A DNA stretch of 64,000 nucleotides from Clostridium folliculivorans (GCF_024341905.1 NZ_BQXY01000005.1:1-64000), one strand, 5' to 3'. Shown: positions 18,557-28,659, counted from the first letter of the stretch. Translations and numbers: made by a program. Notes: a model not told the origin generated them from the sequence alone.

Positions 18557-20005
18557 ATGAATAATTTAAGTTTCGAGGAATTAAATTTAAGTGAACAAAT
18601 TTTGGAGGCAGTACATAAGCTAGGGTACAGAAATCCATCAAAGGTACAACAACAAGTTATACCTAAAGCTATGGAGAATAAGGATATAATAGTAAAGTCG
18701 CAAACAGGAAGTGGTAAAACAGCTTCGTTTGCTATACCTTTATGTGAAAGCATATACATAGAAGAAAGAGATCCACAGGCTTTAGTACTAACGCCAACTA
18801 GAGAACTTTGTGTTCAGGTAAAAGATGAAATAGCTAATATTGGTAGACTTAAAAAGGTAAGAGCTGCGGCTGTGTTTGGAAAGCAACCTTTTAGTGATCA
18901 GGTTAGAGAGTTGAAGCAGAGGACACACATAGTGGTTGGTACACCAGGAAGAACATTAGATCATATAGAGAGAGGGAGCATAGTATTAGATAAAATCAAG
19001 TATCTTGTTATTGATGAAGCTGATGAGATGCTTAATATGGGATTTATAGATCAAGTGGAAGCTGTAATCAAGAAACTTCCTAAAAACAGAGTTACAATGC
19101 TTTTTTCTGCAACTATTTCAGAAGAAATCGATAAGTTATGTGGGAAACACATGAATGATCCAATGAAAATTGAGGTGAATCCAGAGAGAATCACCACAGA
19201 AAGAATCAAACATATTTGTTACAAGGTAGGGTATGAATATAAATTTAATCTATTAAAAGATATATTAATATTAGAAAATATTGATAGTTCTATAATATTT
19301 TGCAGTACAAAGGAAAATGTAGATGAGGTAAGTAGCAAGTTAAATGCTCAAGGCTTTCCTTGCGATAAACTTCATGGTGGCATGATGCAAAAGGATAGAT
19401 TAGATGTAATGAATGCATATAAAAGAGGTAAATTTAGAATTTTAGTAGCTACAGATGTTGCTGCTAGAGGTATAGATGTTCAAGATGTTAGTCATATAAT
19501 AAACTATGATATTCCTATGGAAAAAGAAAGTTATGTACATAGAACTGGTAGAACGGGAAGAGCTGGTAAGCAAGGAAAGGCAATAACTTTTGTAAACAAT
19601 TATGATAATAGATTTTTATTGCAAATTGAAGAGTATCTAGGATTTAATCTTGAAAGAGAAGAGATTCCAAGCAAAGATTTAGTTTATAGTTTGAAAAAAG
19701 ACTTTTTAGATAAACTAAATACAAAACCGGTATTGAAAAAAGATAAGAATAGTGAACTTAATAAGCAGGTATATAAGATTTATATCAATGCTGGAAAAAA
19801 GAAAAAGATAAGACCTGGAGATATTGTTGGTGCTATTCTTAGTGTAGAGGGATTAACAAGTGACGATATAGGTATTATTGATATTCAAGATGGATTTTCA
19901 TATATTGATATACTTAATGAAAAAGGTAGCAAGGTTTTAGAGGGACTTAATACTAGCATTACTGTTAAAGGAAAATCAGTTAAAGCTCAAAGGGCTAAGA
20001 AATAG
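18557..20005 (+). CDS. dbpA: DEAD-box RNA helicase, DbpA/YxiN type
   Basis: 482 residues. Q motif at the N-terminus, Walker A SQTGSGKTAS, PTRELCVQV, VGTPGRTLDH, the DEAD-box VIDEADEM, SAT (LFSATIS), then helicase domain 2 with IFCSTKENV, ATDVAARGIDV and HRTGRTGRAGK. The C-terminal ~75 residues (KIYINAGKKKKIRPGDIVGA... IDIQDGFSYIDI) form the DbpA RNA-binding domain, which in E. coli DbpA and B. subtilis YxiN binds hairpin 92 of 23S rRNA. Role: ribosome large-subunit assembly. Monocistronic; convergent with the downstream regulator. Confidence 0.92.
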   Translation: MNNLSFEELNLSEQILEAVHKLGYRNPSKVQQQVIPKAMENKDIIVKSQTGSGKTASFAIPLCESIYIEERDPQALVLTPTRELCVQVKDEIANIGRLKKVRAAAVFGKQPFSDQVRELKQRTHIVVGTPGRTLDHIERGSIVLDKIKYLVIDEADEMLNMGFIDQVEAVIKKLPKNRVTMLFSATISEEIDKLCGKHMNDPMKIEVNPERITTERIKHICYKVGYEYKFNLLKDILILENIDSSIIFCSTKENVDEVSSKLNAQGFPCDKLHGGMMQKDRLDVMNAYKRGKFRILVATDVAARGIDVQDVSHIINYDIPMEKESYVHRTGRTGRAGKQGKAITFVNNYDNRFLLQIEEYLGFNLEREEIPSKDLVYSLKKDFLDKLNTKPVLKKDKNSELNKQVYKIYINAGKKKKIRPGDIVGAILSVEGLTSDDIGIIDIQDGFSYIDILNEKGSKVLEGLNTSITVKGKSVKAQRAKK

Positions 20006-20099
20006 ATTTCAGGATAAGTATAGATAAAATGCTTCATATTTGAATCTAAGGATTGGAGCAGCACATCTTTAAATAAAGTGTTGATAAAGATATAATAAT

Positions 20100-20153
20100 A
20101 AAGACCTCGCATAAATAATGGAGTAAATCCTTCATATGCGGGGTCTTTTGTTA
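20100..20153. terminator. Shared terminator between dbpA and the HPr-sigma-54 regulator
   Basis: AAAGACCTCGCATA (20100-20113) pairs with TATGCGGGGTCTTT (20135-20148), with TTTTG on the + side. The U-tract serves dbpA; the A-rich left flank could also serve the opposing gene. Confidence 0.7.
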
Positions 20154-20191
20154 TTTAGATGAATAAATAAAGTGGGTGCATTTTTAGTAGA

Positions 20192-22198
20192 TTAGTCTTT
20201 ATTTATAAGATTGTATTTTTGACATTTCAAGGCTATAGTTCTATGGGTAAGTCCTAAGGCTTTTCCAGCTTTGTTATAGCTCTTATATTTATCCATTGCA
20301 GCCTTTATTATTTGTTTTTCGTATTCTTCAAAAGGCAGTAGATCGTCTCCATCGAGATTGATAGGTGACTTGTTGCTGATGGAAGACTTCTTTAAGAAAG
20401 AAGGAAGATCTATCTCTCTAATATATTCATCATTACATAAATTCATAGCTCGTTCAATTATGTTTTCTAATTCTCGTATGTTTCCTGGCCATGAGTAATC
20501 TTGTAATAAAGGTATGCATTCTTTACTTATACCTTTGATATTTATATTTAATTTTTCATTTATCTTAGTTATGAAGTGTTCAACTAAAAGCCCTATATCT
20601 TCTTTTCTATCTCTTAGAGGTGGAAGATTAATAGGAAGCACATTGAGTCTATAATATAAATCTTCTCTAAAGTCATTGTTAGATATCATTTCTTCAAGAT
20701 TTCTATTTGTAGCAGCTATCACCCTGACATCTATTTTCTGAGGAGATAAACCACCGAGACTTTCAATTTCTCGCTCTTGAAGGACTCTTAAGAGTTTAAC
20801 TTGCATTGTAATGGGCATATCACCTATTTCATCAAGGAATATAGTTCCCTGGTCTGCTATAGCAAATTTACCAGGTTTGCTTTTCATAGCACCAGTGAAA
20901 GCTCCTTTTTCATAACCAAATAGTTCACTTTCTAGTAAATTCTCAGGTATTGCAGCGCAGTTCACTCTTATAAAAGGTTTGTTTTTTCTATCACTATTGT
21001 TGTGTATAGCTTTAGCTATTAATTCTTTTCCAGTTCCACTTTCTCCTCTAATAAGAACAGTTGAAGTGCTTCTAGAGGCCATTTCGCATATATGCAATAT
21101 ATCTTTAAGGGTACCTGAGGAACCTATTATATCCTTAAATGATGATTCTAAAGAAGTATGTTTTTTAAGTTCTTCCTTATAATAGTTTAATTCTTCTTCA
21201 GAACGTTTTAATTTTCCCATAAGCTCTTTGATTTCATTTATTGGTTTTGAAGTAGAAATTATACCTTTAAACTCCCCATCAATAAATATAGGATCCAAGG
21301 TAGTTATTATTTCTATATTTTCTTTGTTGTGGATCATATTCTCTATTTTTTTTCTTTCGGTGAAAGCCTTCACTCTGTAACCATTGGGAGAAAGTGTAAA
21401 GATATCCTTCCCGATTACATTTTGAGATGATATTGGAAGATGCTCTCTATAAGCAGGATTGATATAACTTACCTTGCCATATTCATCAACAAAACAAATC
21501 ATATCATGAGAAGCTGATAGTATTTTGCTGAACTTTTCATTAAGTTCCTTCATTCCAACAAGATCAGAAACATCTTGAAAAACTCCAACGGCACCAATTA
21601 CGGTATCATTAGTGAAGATAGGACTACGATTTACCATGGTGGTTTTATTATTTATATGTTGAATTTGTCCAAACTGTTTTATCTTTCTCTCTATAATTTG
21701 AGGAAGTTCACTAGTGGGAATTGTTTCATTCACATTTTTGCCGATTACTTGTTCATATTTCATTTCTATTATATTTAAAGCATAGTCATTAATGCTTATA
21801 ATGTTGTAGTTCATATCGATAACTATAATGCCAATTGGTACGTTTTCTAAAATCTGATCATTAGCGATTTTGCTTTCTTCTATAAAAACATCTATTGGAT
21901 TCATTAAGGTAGAACCTTGATTTATATGAGTTTCTATATAATCTAAAAGTTCTTGAACTGCTACTATGCCAGTAGGATTTTCTTCCTTGCAGCCTATAAG
22001 AACTGTTTCATTCGAATGTACTCTTAAAGATAAGAGTGCTAACATGCTTATTCCTAACCAATCGGTATATTCACTTTTCTTTATATATAAGTTGATATTA
22101 AGCTTTGATTTTATCTGTGAAGCTTTGTTTACTATCATAGCAGCAAATCGTGTATGTAGCCCATTTGGATCTTTTATAAATATTTCTTTTGAATACAT
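20192..22198 (-). CDS. Sigma-54-dependent activator with N-terminal HPr domain and two PAS domains
   Basis: 668 residues. Residues 1-90 are an HPr fold with GLH15TR (phospho-acceptor histidine at the canonical position 15) and a serine (Ser51) aligned with HPr Ser46. Two PAS-type regions follow (about 105-215 and 220-335), then an AAA+ domain with [21 protein letters not shown] (the sigma-54 contact loop) and [10 protein letters not shown], and a Fis-type helix-turn-helix (about 625-665, [18 protein letters not shown]). Divergent from ptsI, whose upstream region has a -24/-12 promoter and three palindromes. It therefore probably controls ptsI and may sense PTS flux through phosphorylation of its own HPr domain by Enzyme I. 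Confidence 0.9.
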   Translation of the reverse strand: MYSKEIFIKDPNGLHTRFAAMIVNKASQIKSKLNINLYIKKSEYTDWLGISMLALLSLRVHSNETVLIGCKEENPTGIVAVQELLDYIETHINQGSTLMNPIDVFIEESKIANDQILENVPIGIIVIDMNYNIISINDYALNIIEMKYEQVIGKNVNETIPTSELPQIIERKIKQFGQIQHINNKTTMVNRSPIFTNDTVIGAVGVFQDVSDLVGMKELNEKFSKILSASHDMICFVDEYGKVSYINPAYREHLPISSQNVIGKDIFTLSPNGYRVKAFTERKKIENMIHNKENIEIITTLDPIFIDGEFKGIISTSKPINEIKELMGKLKRSEEELNYYKEELKKHTSLESSFKDIIGSSGTLKDILHICEMASRSTSTVLIRGESGTGKELIAKAIHNNSDRKNKPFIRVNCAAIPENLLESELFGYEKGAFTGAMKSKPGKFAIADQGTIFLDEIGDMPITMQVKLLRVLQEREIESLGGLSPQKIDVRVIAATNRNLEEMISNNDFREDLYYRLNVLPINLPPLRDRKEDIGLLVEHFITKINEKLNINIKGISKECIPLLQDYSWPGNIRELENIIERAMNLCNDEYIREIDLPSFLKKSSISNKSPINLDGDDLLPFEEYEKQIIKAAMDKYKSYNKAGKALGLTHRTIALKCQKYNLINKD

Positions 22199-22218
22199 AG
22201 TGACACCTCCATAGCGGC

Positions 22219-22235
22219 TTGATAAAATTTATCAA
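22219..22235. promoter_or_regulatory. Enhancer site 1 for the sigma-54 activator
   Basis: TTGATAAAATTTATCAA, a 17-bp palindrome between the divergent regulator and ptsI. Confidence 0.75.
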
Positions 22236-22248
22236 TGAATTTAATAGG

Positions 22249-22265
22249 TTGATAAAAAATATCAA
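22249..22265. promoter_or_regulatory. Enhancer site 2 for the sigma-54 activator
   Basis: TTGATAAAAAATATCAA, starting 30 bp after site 1, so on the same DNA face. Confidence 0.75.
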
Positions 22266-22328
22266 TACATATTATATCATATATTTTAAGGGTTTGTAAT
22301 AGAATATATTAGTAGCTAAGAAAGTGGG

Positions 22329-22345
22329 TTGATAAAAATTATCAA
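22329..22345. promoter_or_regulatory. Enhancer site 3 for the sigma-54 activator
   Basis: TTGATAAAAATTATCAA, starting 80 bp after site 2 and about 175 bp upstream of the -24 element, a normal distance for an enhancer. Confidence 0.75.
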
Positions 22346-22413
22346 GAATTAAGTGGTAAGTTTTAAGAGAATAATCAAAGTAGTTATTTGTAACAATAAA
22401 TATTGTGTAAATT

Positions 22414-22431
22414 TTATCATTATAATGATAA
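22414..22431. promoter_or_regulatory. Perfect 18-bp palindrome of unknown role
   Basis: TTATCATTATAATGATAA is fully self-complementary. It differs in half-site and spacing from the three TTGAT-N7-ATCAA sites and lies 73 bp upstream of the -24/-12 promoter. It could be an operator for another regulator or a chance AT-rich palindrome. Confidence 0.35.
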
Positions 22432-22503
22432 GAATTACAAATATTTTTACATTAAATGGGTTAAAATGCAAAAAACTATTATAAAAACAAAATCAATAAG
22501 AAG

Positions 22504-22520
22504 TTGGCATGATAATTGCT
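22504..22520 (+). promoter_or_regulatory. Sigma-54 (-24/-12) promoter of ptsI
   Basis: TTGGCATGATAATTGCT matches the sigma-54 consensus TTGGCACG-N4-TTGCT, with GG and GC correctly spaced. The implied leader to the ptsI ATG is about 100 bases. Confidence 0.9.
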
Positions 22521-22632
22521 AATAATATTAAAGGCTAGAAACATAAAATTTTAATATTAAATGTTCAAGGTCTGTTTACTTAGACATATGGAATAATAGT
22601 TTATTCGTTTATTTATAAGGAGGAGTAACATA

Positions 22633-24249
22633 ATGAAAAAAGGTATTGCAGCTTCAAAAGGTTATGCAATAGGTAAGGTTTTTATACAAGAACATGAAGA
22701 AATAGTAATAAGTGACGTAAAGATAAATGATATACAAGCAGAAAAAGAATTACTTCAAAGAGCATTAGCTTCTTCAAAGGAACAATTAGAAAAGATAAAA
22801 GCAAAAGCTGTTGAATCAATGGGAGAAGAAAAGGCTGAAGTTTTTGAAGCTCACATTACATTATTAGATGACCCAGAATTTACTGGAGCTATGGAACTTG
22901 AAATAGAAAATAATAGTGTTAATGCTATGAAGGCTGTTGACGGAGTAACTAACACTTTTGTTATGATCTTCGAATCAATGGAAGATGCCTATATGAGAGA
23001 AAGAGCTGCGGACATTAAAGACGTTTCTAAGAGAATAATAGCTAATATAGCTGGAAAAGTTGATAGCTTTGAAATAACTGAAGAAAATACTATAGTTGTT
23101 GCTCATGACTTAACTCCTTCAGACACAGCTCAACTTGATAGAAGCAAGGTAGTTGCCTTCCTAACTAATATTGGTGGAAGAACATCTCACTCTGCAATAA
23201 TGGCTAGAACACTTGAAATTCCTGCAGTAGTTGGTTTGAAAGATATAACTAAATCAGTAAAGAATGGTGATATTGTAATAGTTGATGGTATCGAAGGAAT
23301 TGTTATAGTAAATCCAGCTGAAGCTGTAGTTGAAGAATATAAAGCTAAGAGAGAAAAATTTGTAGCTGAACAAGAAGAATTAAAGAAGCTTATAAGCGTT
23401 AAAACAGTTACAAAGTCAGGTAAGAGAGTAGAAGTTTGTGGAAACATTGGTAAACCAGAAGATGTTCATCAAGTTTTAGCTAACGGTGGTGACGGAGTTG
23501 GTTTATTCAGAACTGAGTTCTTATACATGGATAGAGACAGTGCTCCAACTGAAGAAGAACAATTTGAAAGCTACAAATATGTTCTTGAAAAGATGGAAGG
23601 AAAGCAAGTTGTTATAAGAACTTTAGATATCGGTGGAGATAAGACGCTTCCATATCTTCCATTACCAGAAGAAATGAATCCATTCCTAGGATACAGAGCA
23701 ATAAGACTTTGCCTAGATAGAAAAGAAATATTTAAGGTTCAATTAAGAGCTTTATTAAGAGCATCAATATACGGAAACTTATGTGTAATGTTCCCAATGA
23801 TTTCAGGTTTAGAAGAATTCCTTCAAGCTAAAGAAGTTGTTGATGAATGTAAGGCTGAATTAAAAGCTGAAGGTAAGGAATACTCAGAAACAACTCAATG
23901 GGGTATCATGGTTGAAATCCCTGCAGCTGCAGTTTATGCTGATGAGTTAGCTAAGTATGTTGATTTCTTCTCAATAGGAACAAACGACTTAATTCAATAT
24001 ACTTTAGCTGCAGACAGAATGAGTGAAAAGGTATCTTACCTTTATAACCCAATGCACCCAGCAGTGCTAAGACTTGTAAAGATGACAATAGATGGTGCAC
24101 ACAAGCATGGTAAGTGGGTTGGAATGTGCGGAGAAATGGCTGGAGATGAGACAGCAATACCAACACTTGTAGAATATGGATTAGATGAATTCTCAATGAG
24201 TGCTAGTTCAATATTAAATGCTAAGAAAATAATAATGGAACAAGAATAA
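22633..24249 (+). CDS. ptsI: Phosphoenolpyruvate-protein phosphotransferase (PTS Enzyme I)
   Basis: 538 residues, slightly short of the usual 570-575. It transfers phosphate from PEP to HPr, the first step of all PTS sugar uptake. Visible: the phospho-histidine loop GGRTSHSAIMAR, GLFRTEFLYMDR, RTLDIGGDKTLPYL, NPFLGYRAIR, GTNDLIQYTLAADR and the catalytic cysteine in GMCGEMAGD. The start ATG follows AAGGAGGAG. No ptsH (HPr) gene is adjacent. Transcription apparently depends on sigma-54 and the divergent HPr-domain activator. Confidence 0.97.
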   Translation: MKKGIAASKGYAIGKVFIQEHEEIVISDVKINDIQAEKELLQRALASSKEQLEKIKAKAVESMGEEKAEVFEAHITLLDDPEFTGAMELEIENNSVNAMKAVDGVTNTFVMIFESMEDAYMRERAADIKDVSKRIIANIAGKVDSFEITEENTIVVAHDLTPSDTAQLDRSKVVAFLTNIGGRTSHSAIMARTLEIPAVVGLKDITKSVKNGDIVIVDGIEGIVIVNPAEAVVEEYKAKREKFVAEQEELKKLISVKTVTKSGKRVEVCGNIGKPEDVHQVLANGGDGVGLFRTEFLYMDRDSAPTEEEQFESYKYVLEKMEGKQVVIRTLDIGGDKTLPYLPLPEEMNPFLGYRAIRLCLDRKEIFKVQLRALLRASIYGNLCVMFPMISGLEEFLQAKEVVDECKAELKAEGKEYSETTQWGIMVEIPAAAVYADELAKYVDFFSIGTNDLIQYTLAADRMSEKVSYLYNPMHPAVLRLVKMTIDGAHKHGKWVGMCGEMAGDETAIPTLVEYGLDEFSMSASSILNAKKIIMEQE

Positions 24250-24327
24250 TTCTTAAATTAAGTTAATATAGAGTATTATCAGCTCATACCACAGTATAAC
24301 TAACCCTAATAGTTATCTCTGAGTAAA

Positions 24328-24395
24328 GTTTCATTTTTAAACCCTATAAAAATGAAAGTAATATATACTTTTGAAGTATATAATAAAAGTTGGTA
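24328..24395 (+). other. Tandem hairpins in the ptsI 3' region
   Basis: Two stem-loops follow the stop codon: TTTCATTTTT/AAAAATGAAA with a 9-base loop, and TATATACTTTTGAAGTATATA. A third, stronger hairpin at 24440-24473 is the terminator. The run could stabilise the ptsI mRNA or form a processed 3' RNA. No known RNA family is recognised. Confidence 0.35.
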
Positions 24396-24439
24396 TTACC
24401 CATAAGAAAATAACACTTTTCCCTAAATACAAATATTTA

Positions 24440-24480
24440 GAATAAAGCTTTTGCAAATGCAAAAGCTTTATTCTTTTTTG
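24440..24480 (+). terminator. Terminator after ptsI
   Basis: GAATAAAGCTTTTGCA (24440-24455) is an exact reverse complement of TGCAAAAGCTTTATTC (24458-24473), with a short loop and TTTTTT after it. Confidence 0.85.
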
Positions 24481-24752
24481 CTGTATAAGAAATTATAAAA
24501 TTTTGATGTTAGCTTCAGCAATTTTTTTATAGAAACCTATTGCGAATGTCAGTATAAGAAGAAAATCAATGCAAAAAGTTTTCATAATATTTTATAAAGA
24601 CTATAGTAATAAATTTGATAATCCTATGAATAATTTTCTTTCTATGAAAATCAATTTACATTTGAATAATTGGATAGTACGATATAAGAGATTTGTACGG
24701 ACAGTAGTGATGCTTTAAATAATGTAGGGGTATGAGGGGATGGCGTTATACT

Positions 24753-25913
24753 ATGGCAAAAAGTGAAGTGGTTAAGTTTAAAGAAGTTCAAGTACTAGTA
24801 AACGTATGGAGCTGCATATATAACTTGTTCATATTAGTATATTTGAAATCTAAGGGATTAGATAATGTAGAGGTTGGTATAATAAATGCCATTAATATAA
24901 TTGCAGGAACTGGAGGGCAACTGTTTTTAGGGTATCTTTGTGATTTAAAAGGTACAATAAAAAAGTTTATGATTCCTATGCTTGGTATTTTGCTGATTCT
25001 TTCTCTTTTTATAAGTTTTTCGAATGGAATTATTTTGATAATAGTTATAGCAATCCTTGCTTTTGTGCAGGCACCAGTTGTAATGTTAATGACAACTTGG
25101 GCTATCAATAGCTCTAAAGAAACGAGAAAAGAATTTGGTGGAATAAGAGCTTTTGCAGCCTTAGGATATGCATTCGCATCTTTGATAACAGGCAAGTTAT
25201 TTGAGATTATTGGACTTTCTAATATGTTTTTCTTTTATGCCTTTTTTATGCTGGTAACGTTAATAAGTACAAGAGGGATTAATGATATAAAAATAGAGAA
25301 AAATAAGAAAAGGTCAAATCCTATTTTATTATTTAAAAATGCAGAGTTTATGTTGATTATGATTATCTCGGCTGTATATGCATTAGTATTAAATGTTATG
25401 GGATTTAGTGCTCTACTTATGATTGATTTAGGTGGAACTACTACTCACGTGGGAATTTCAGCATTTATTGCAGCTTTTGTAGAAGCACCAGTTTATTTCG
25501 GAGCACAGAAATTGATGCGAAATAGAAAAAAGAGCTCTTTGTTGATATTTGCGATGCTTGCATATATTATTAGATTTATTTTTATGTATTTTGCAACATC
25601 ATATATACAATTAATACTGTTATCTTTTACTCAAATAATAACATACGGAATTTTTGAGATAGTAAGTAAATACATGACTAGTGAAGCAGTTCCGATGGAA
25701 CAGCAAAATACTGCTTACAGTATAATAGGTGGGGTTAGCTCGATACTAGCTGGAATATATTCATCTATTGCAGGAGTAATGATAGATAAATTCACTCTTA
25801 GGGTCATACCTTTAAGTGGAGTGATTTTTTCGATTTCAGTTCTTAGCTTGGTGGTTATATATGCAAGAATGTATGATAGAGATAAAAAACTAGAACGCCA
25901 GTATAGCGTATAA
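24753..25913 (+). CDS. MFS transporter (MFS_1-like, LacY/nucleoside-permease type)
   Basis: Twelve hydrophobic segments over ~386 residues. Start placed at ATG 24753 (MAKSEVVKFKEVQ), with GAGGGG upstream; ATG 24732 would extend it by seven residues but has a poorly spaced ribosome binding site. The loop between helices 2 and 3 (GYLCDLKGTIKK) is the MFS motif-A position. The protein resembles the MFS_1-like branch that includes sugar and nucleoside symporters. Substrate cannot be read from sequence. Stands alone between terminators. Confidence 0.75.
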   Translation: MAKSEVVKFKEVQVLVNVWSCIYNLFILVYLKSKGLDNVEVGIINAINIIAGTGGQLFLGYLCDLKGTIKKFMIPMLGILLILSLFISFSNGIILIIVIAILAFVQAPVVMLMTTWAINSSKETRKEFGGIRAFAALGYAFASLITGKLFEIIGLSNMFFFYAFFMLVTLISTRGINDIKIEKNKKRSNPILLFKNAEFMLIMIISAVYALVLNVMGFSALLMIDLGGTTTHVGISAFIAAFVEAPVYFGAQKLMRNRKKSSLLIFAMLAYIIRFIFMYFATSYIQLILLSFTQIITYGIFEIVSKYMTSEAVPMEQQNTAYSIIGGVSSILAGIYSSIAGVMIDKFTLRVIPLSGVIFSISVLSLVVIYARMYDRDKKLERQYSV

Positions 25914-25946
25914 TGTTCAAAAAATTTTATTATAGTTTAATTTTTC

Positions 25947-25993
25947 AGAGAATATGTTTATACTTCTTAATAAACATATTCTCTATTTTTTTA
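25947..25993 (+). terminator. Terminator after the MFS gene
   Basis: AGAGAATATGTTTA (25947-25960) pairs exactly with TAAACATATTCTCT (25971-25984), followed by ATTTTTTT. Confidence 0.85.
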
Positions 25994-26114
25994 CTAGAAA
26001 CTTTATTTGAAAAAATTTGAAAAAGATGAACTAATATATTGAATTATGCGTATACAAGGTGAAATATATAAATTGGTACATTATAGTTAAACAAGTATGG
26101 TAGGAGTGAGAGGT

Positions 26115-26687
26115 TTGAATGAGGACATAGAACTAGTAAGTGAAGTGCTTAATGGAAATATAGATAGCTTTAATATATTAGTAAATAAATATGAACTAAT
26201 AGTCTTAAGATTTGTTTACTCAATAACAAAAGATAAAGAAGCTTCGGAGGATATAGCTCAAGAAACATTTATTGCTGCCTATAACAAGTTGTATCTATAT
26301 GATAAAAAATATAAATTCTCAAATTGGCTGCTTCAAATAAGTAAAAATAAAGCAATAGATTTTATAAGAAAATTTAAAAGGGTATATGAAGCTAACATAG
26401 AAGATGCCAAGGATATAAAATCTAACGAAGCCTCACCACAAGAGCAATTGGAATTTGCAGATTTAAAAAAGGAAGTAATGGCATTTATTCAATCTTTAGA
26501 AGAAATTGATAGACAGATTATTCTGCTTAGATATAGTGGAGAAAGAACATTTTTTGATATCTCCCAGATTCTCTCGATAAGTGAATCTACTGTTAAAAGG
26601 AAGTATTACAGGTTAAGAGAGAAGTTCAAAGATTCTTTATATTGTAATAAAATATTAAGACAAGGGGGGACCAGCAATGAATTGTGA
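26115..26687 (+). CDS. ECF-type RNA polymerase sigma factor
   Basis: About 190 residues. Region 2 carries FVYSITKDKEASEDIAQETF and NWLLQISKNKAIDFIRK; region 4 carries EIDRQIILLRYSGERTFFDI and the helix-turn-helix ISESTVKRKYYRLREKF. Start placed at TTG 26115 because TAGGAG lies eight bases before it; ATG 26097 lacks any ribosome binding site but is in frame. Its last 11 bases overlap the zinc-finger anti-sigma gene, a hallmark of co-translated ECF/anti-sigma pairs. A TTGAAAAAAT-rich stretch before it may hold its own promoter. Confidence 0.9.
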   Translation: MNEDIELVSEVLNGNIDSFNILVNKYELIVLRFVYSITKDKEASEDIAQETFIAAYNKLYLYDKKYKFSNWLLQISKNKAIDFIRKFKRVYEANIEDAKDIKSNEASPQEQLEFADLKKEVMAFIQSLEEIDRQIILLRYSGERTFFDISQILSISESTVKRKYYRLREKFKDSLYCNKILRQGGTSNEL

Positions 26688-28101
26688 TAGTTTCGAGAAA
26701 AAACTAGATTTATATGTGGAAAATCAACTGCAAAAAGAAATGAAAAAATTAATGGATGAGCATGTTGTACAATGTGAAAGTTGTAGAAAACTTTATGAAG
26801 AAGAAAAAGAACTTGATGAGATACTTAATAAATCATTAAGTTTTGAAGATGTAGATTTTAAAAGCTCAAGGGCTGAAATAATAAATTCTATAGATAAAAA
26901 CAGATATAAAAAAGGTTATAAAAATAATATTAAGTATCATCTTATAAAGAATAAGAGAAAATATACAATTGCTGCTTCTTTTGTATTAATGATTACAAGT
27001 GTCGCCTTGATGAAGGAGCATTTTAGTTATTTTTCAACTGCAAGTAAGAGTGAAAATGCTGTAGCTATGGAGAAGGAAGATAAATCATTAAGTATCATTG
27101 CGCAGGATAAGAAAACCGGTGCGGTTGGATTTGGGAAAAAAGCTAGTAGTGTAGCTTTATATGATGCTGCTGGTGCAAATAATATATCAAACATATTAGT
27201 TAATATGAGTAAAAGTTACTCAGCTATAAATTTAATTGAAACAAGTGCGGAGAATTCTAAAGATGCTCTTTCAAAAGGTAAATCAAAAGTTAAGGCTTCA
27301 CCAAGTGGAAAATATCAAACATATGTAGCTGGAATGGGGTCTGACTTAGATAAGGAAGGTGCTGGCATTCTTGTAATAAAAGATAATAAATCGAATTCTA
27401 CAAAATACTATAATGTGAGTACAGTGAATGCAAAAGATATATCTCCGCTATATTTAGAGTGGTATGATGATAATATCCTATTGATAGTTGTAAATGGTAA
27501 AGTAACTGGCGGTGGCAGTGTATATGCTATTGACGTTAATAGAGGAAATACAGTATTGGTCTATGGGTCAAATACACCGTTGGAGAAGGTGACATCAATA
27601 ACCGTAAGTTCAGATAAAATTCAGTTATCATTGATAAAATATACTGATAGTAATATGAATTCATATACCAATATAGAAAAGACTATAGGCCTTCATATTG
27701 ATCAGGCAAATATATTGTTAAGTTCAAGTGTTAAGAATGATGAGTATATGAAGTTAATGGATTATAATTCTTTACTAAATGAAGAGAGTTCGCTGAGCAA
27801 TGCTGATATATTAGCTGGTGGGCTTAAAATAGATAATTTAAGAATTAGTAAATCTAAGATTGTATCAAAACCTACCTACGTAGATAGAATAGTTACTATA
27901 AGTGATGATGATTTTAGTGAATATATAAAGATTTTAGGGTTAAGTAGCGTCAAGGTTTATGGTGTAGAATCCTTAACTGAAGATAAGAAAAACAGTTTAT
28001 ACCAAATGGTTGTTTTGGGGAAAGAAAGCGAAGCAACGCCTTGGAAGATATATTATGCTTATATATTACCGCAGGGGTATATCTGTAAATATCAGCAATA
28101 A
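26677..28101 (+). CDS. Membrane anti-sigma factor with N-terminal zinc finger
   Basis: 474 residues. The N-terminus has the zf-HC2/ZAS pattern with HVVQCESCRKL (His-x3-Cys-x2-Cys), which binds and inhibits ECF factors. A transmembrane helix lies at about 95-112 (TIAASFVLMITSVALM), followed by a ~360-residue extracytoplasmic domain with beta-rich, propeller-like stretches (SPSGKYQTYVAG, LYLEWYDDNILLIVV). The outer domain is probably the sensor, but its signal is unknown. Overlaps the sigma gene by 11 bases, with AGGGGGG before its ATG. Confidence 0.85.
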   Translation: MNCDSFEKKLDLYVENQLQKEMKKLMDEHVVQCESCRKLYEEEKELDEILNKSLSFEDVDFKSSRAEIINSIDKNRYKKGYKNNIKYHLIKNKRKYTIAASFVLMITSVALMKEHFSYFSTASKSENAVAMEKEDKSLSIIAQDKKTGAVGFGKKASSVALYDAAGANNISNILVNMSKSYSAINLIETSAENSKDALSKGKSKVKASPSGKYQTYVAGMGSDLDKEGAGILVIKDNKSNSTKYYNVSTVNAKDISPLYLEWYDDNILLIVVNGKVTGGGSVYAIDVNRGNTVLVYGSNTPLEKVTSITVSSDKIQLSLIKYTDSNMNSYTNIEKTIGLHIDQANILLSSSVKNDEYMKLMDYNSLLNEESSLSNADILAGGLKIDNLRISKSKIVSKPTYVDRIVTISDDDFSEYIKILGLSSVKVYGVESLTEDKKNSLYQMVVLGKESEATPWKIYYAYILPQGYICKYQQ

Positions 28102-28202
28102 ATTCATATAATTATTATAACTAAGCATTAAGTTACAAAATAAGTATATCTATGGATGTACAACTTTCTGTTAAGTATATATTTTGAAAGTAAAGCAATA
28201 TA

Positions 28203-28245
28203 GAAAACACTATGAATATTTAGCAATATTCATAGTGTTTTCTTC
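28203..28245 (+). terminator. Terminator after the sigma/anti-sigma operon
   Basis: GAAAACACTATGAATATT (28203-28220) pairs with AATATTCATAGTGTTTTC (28225-28242) around a 4-base loop. The rest of 28246-28659 holds no supported gene. Confidence 0.8.
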
Positions 28246-28659
28246 AAGTATCCTGTTAATTTAAGATATATATGCTAAAAGGCTATGGTGATCAAAAGAT
28301 ATTTTATTTAAATGAGTACATGTTATGCAATATATTTCTTTATAAAAAACTTTAATGATATAATTATACGTGGATTATTTTATATTAAATTTATTTTTGG
28401 ATTTTAATTTCAATAATAGTCTTAAATATAGCCTGATTTTATAGATAAACTACTTTATAATTGAAATTAGATTAAGCTATATGGTTTCATTACAAAGACT
28501 TAATTTATACTTGTTCGAAAATCACGCACCTATGACTTTTAACGTGTATAAATTAATAATTGAAGTTAGAACCGTATAGTAGTATATATAATTCATAAAA
28601 ACGTAAATATAACATAAAGGCAGTATATAGGCATCTTATATACATAAGGAAGGTAACAT

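Noticed and set aside
28310..28405. 31-codon ORF in the gap after the anti-sigma gene
   Set aside because: No ribosome binding site and composition like non-coding AT-rich DNA.
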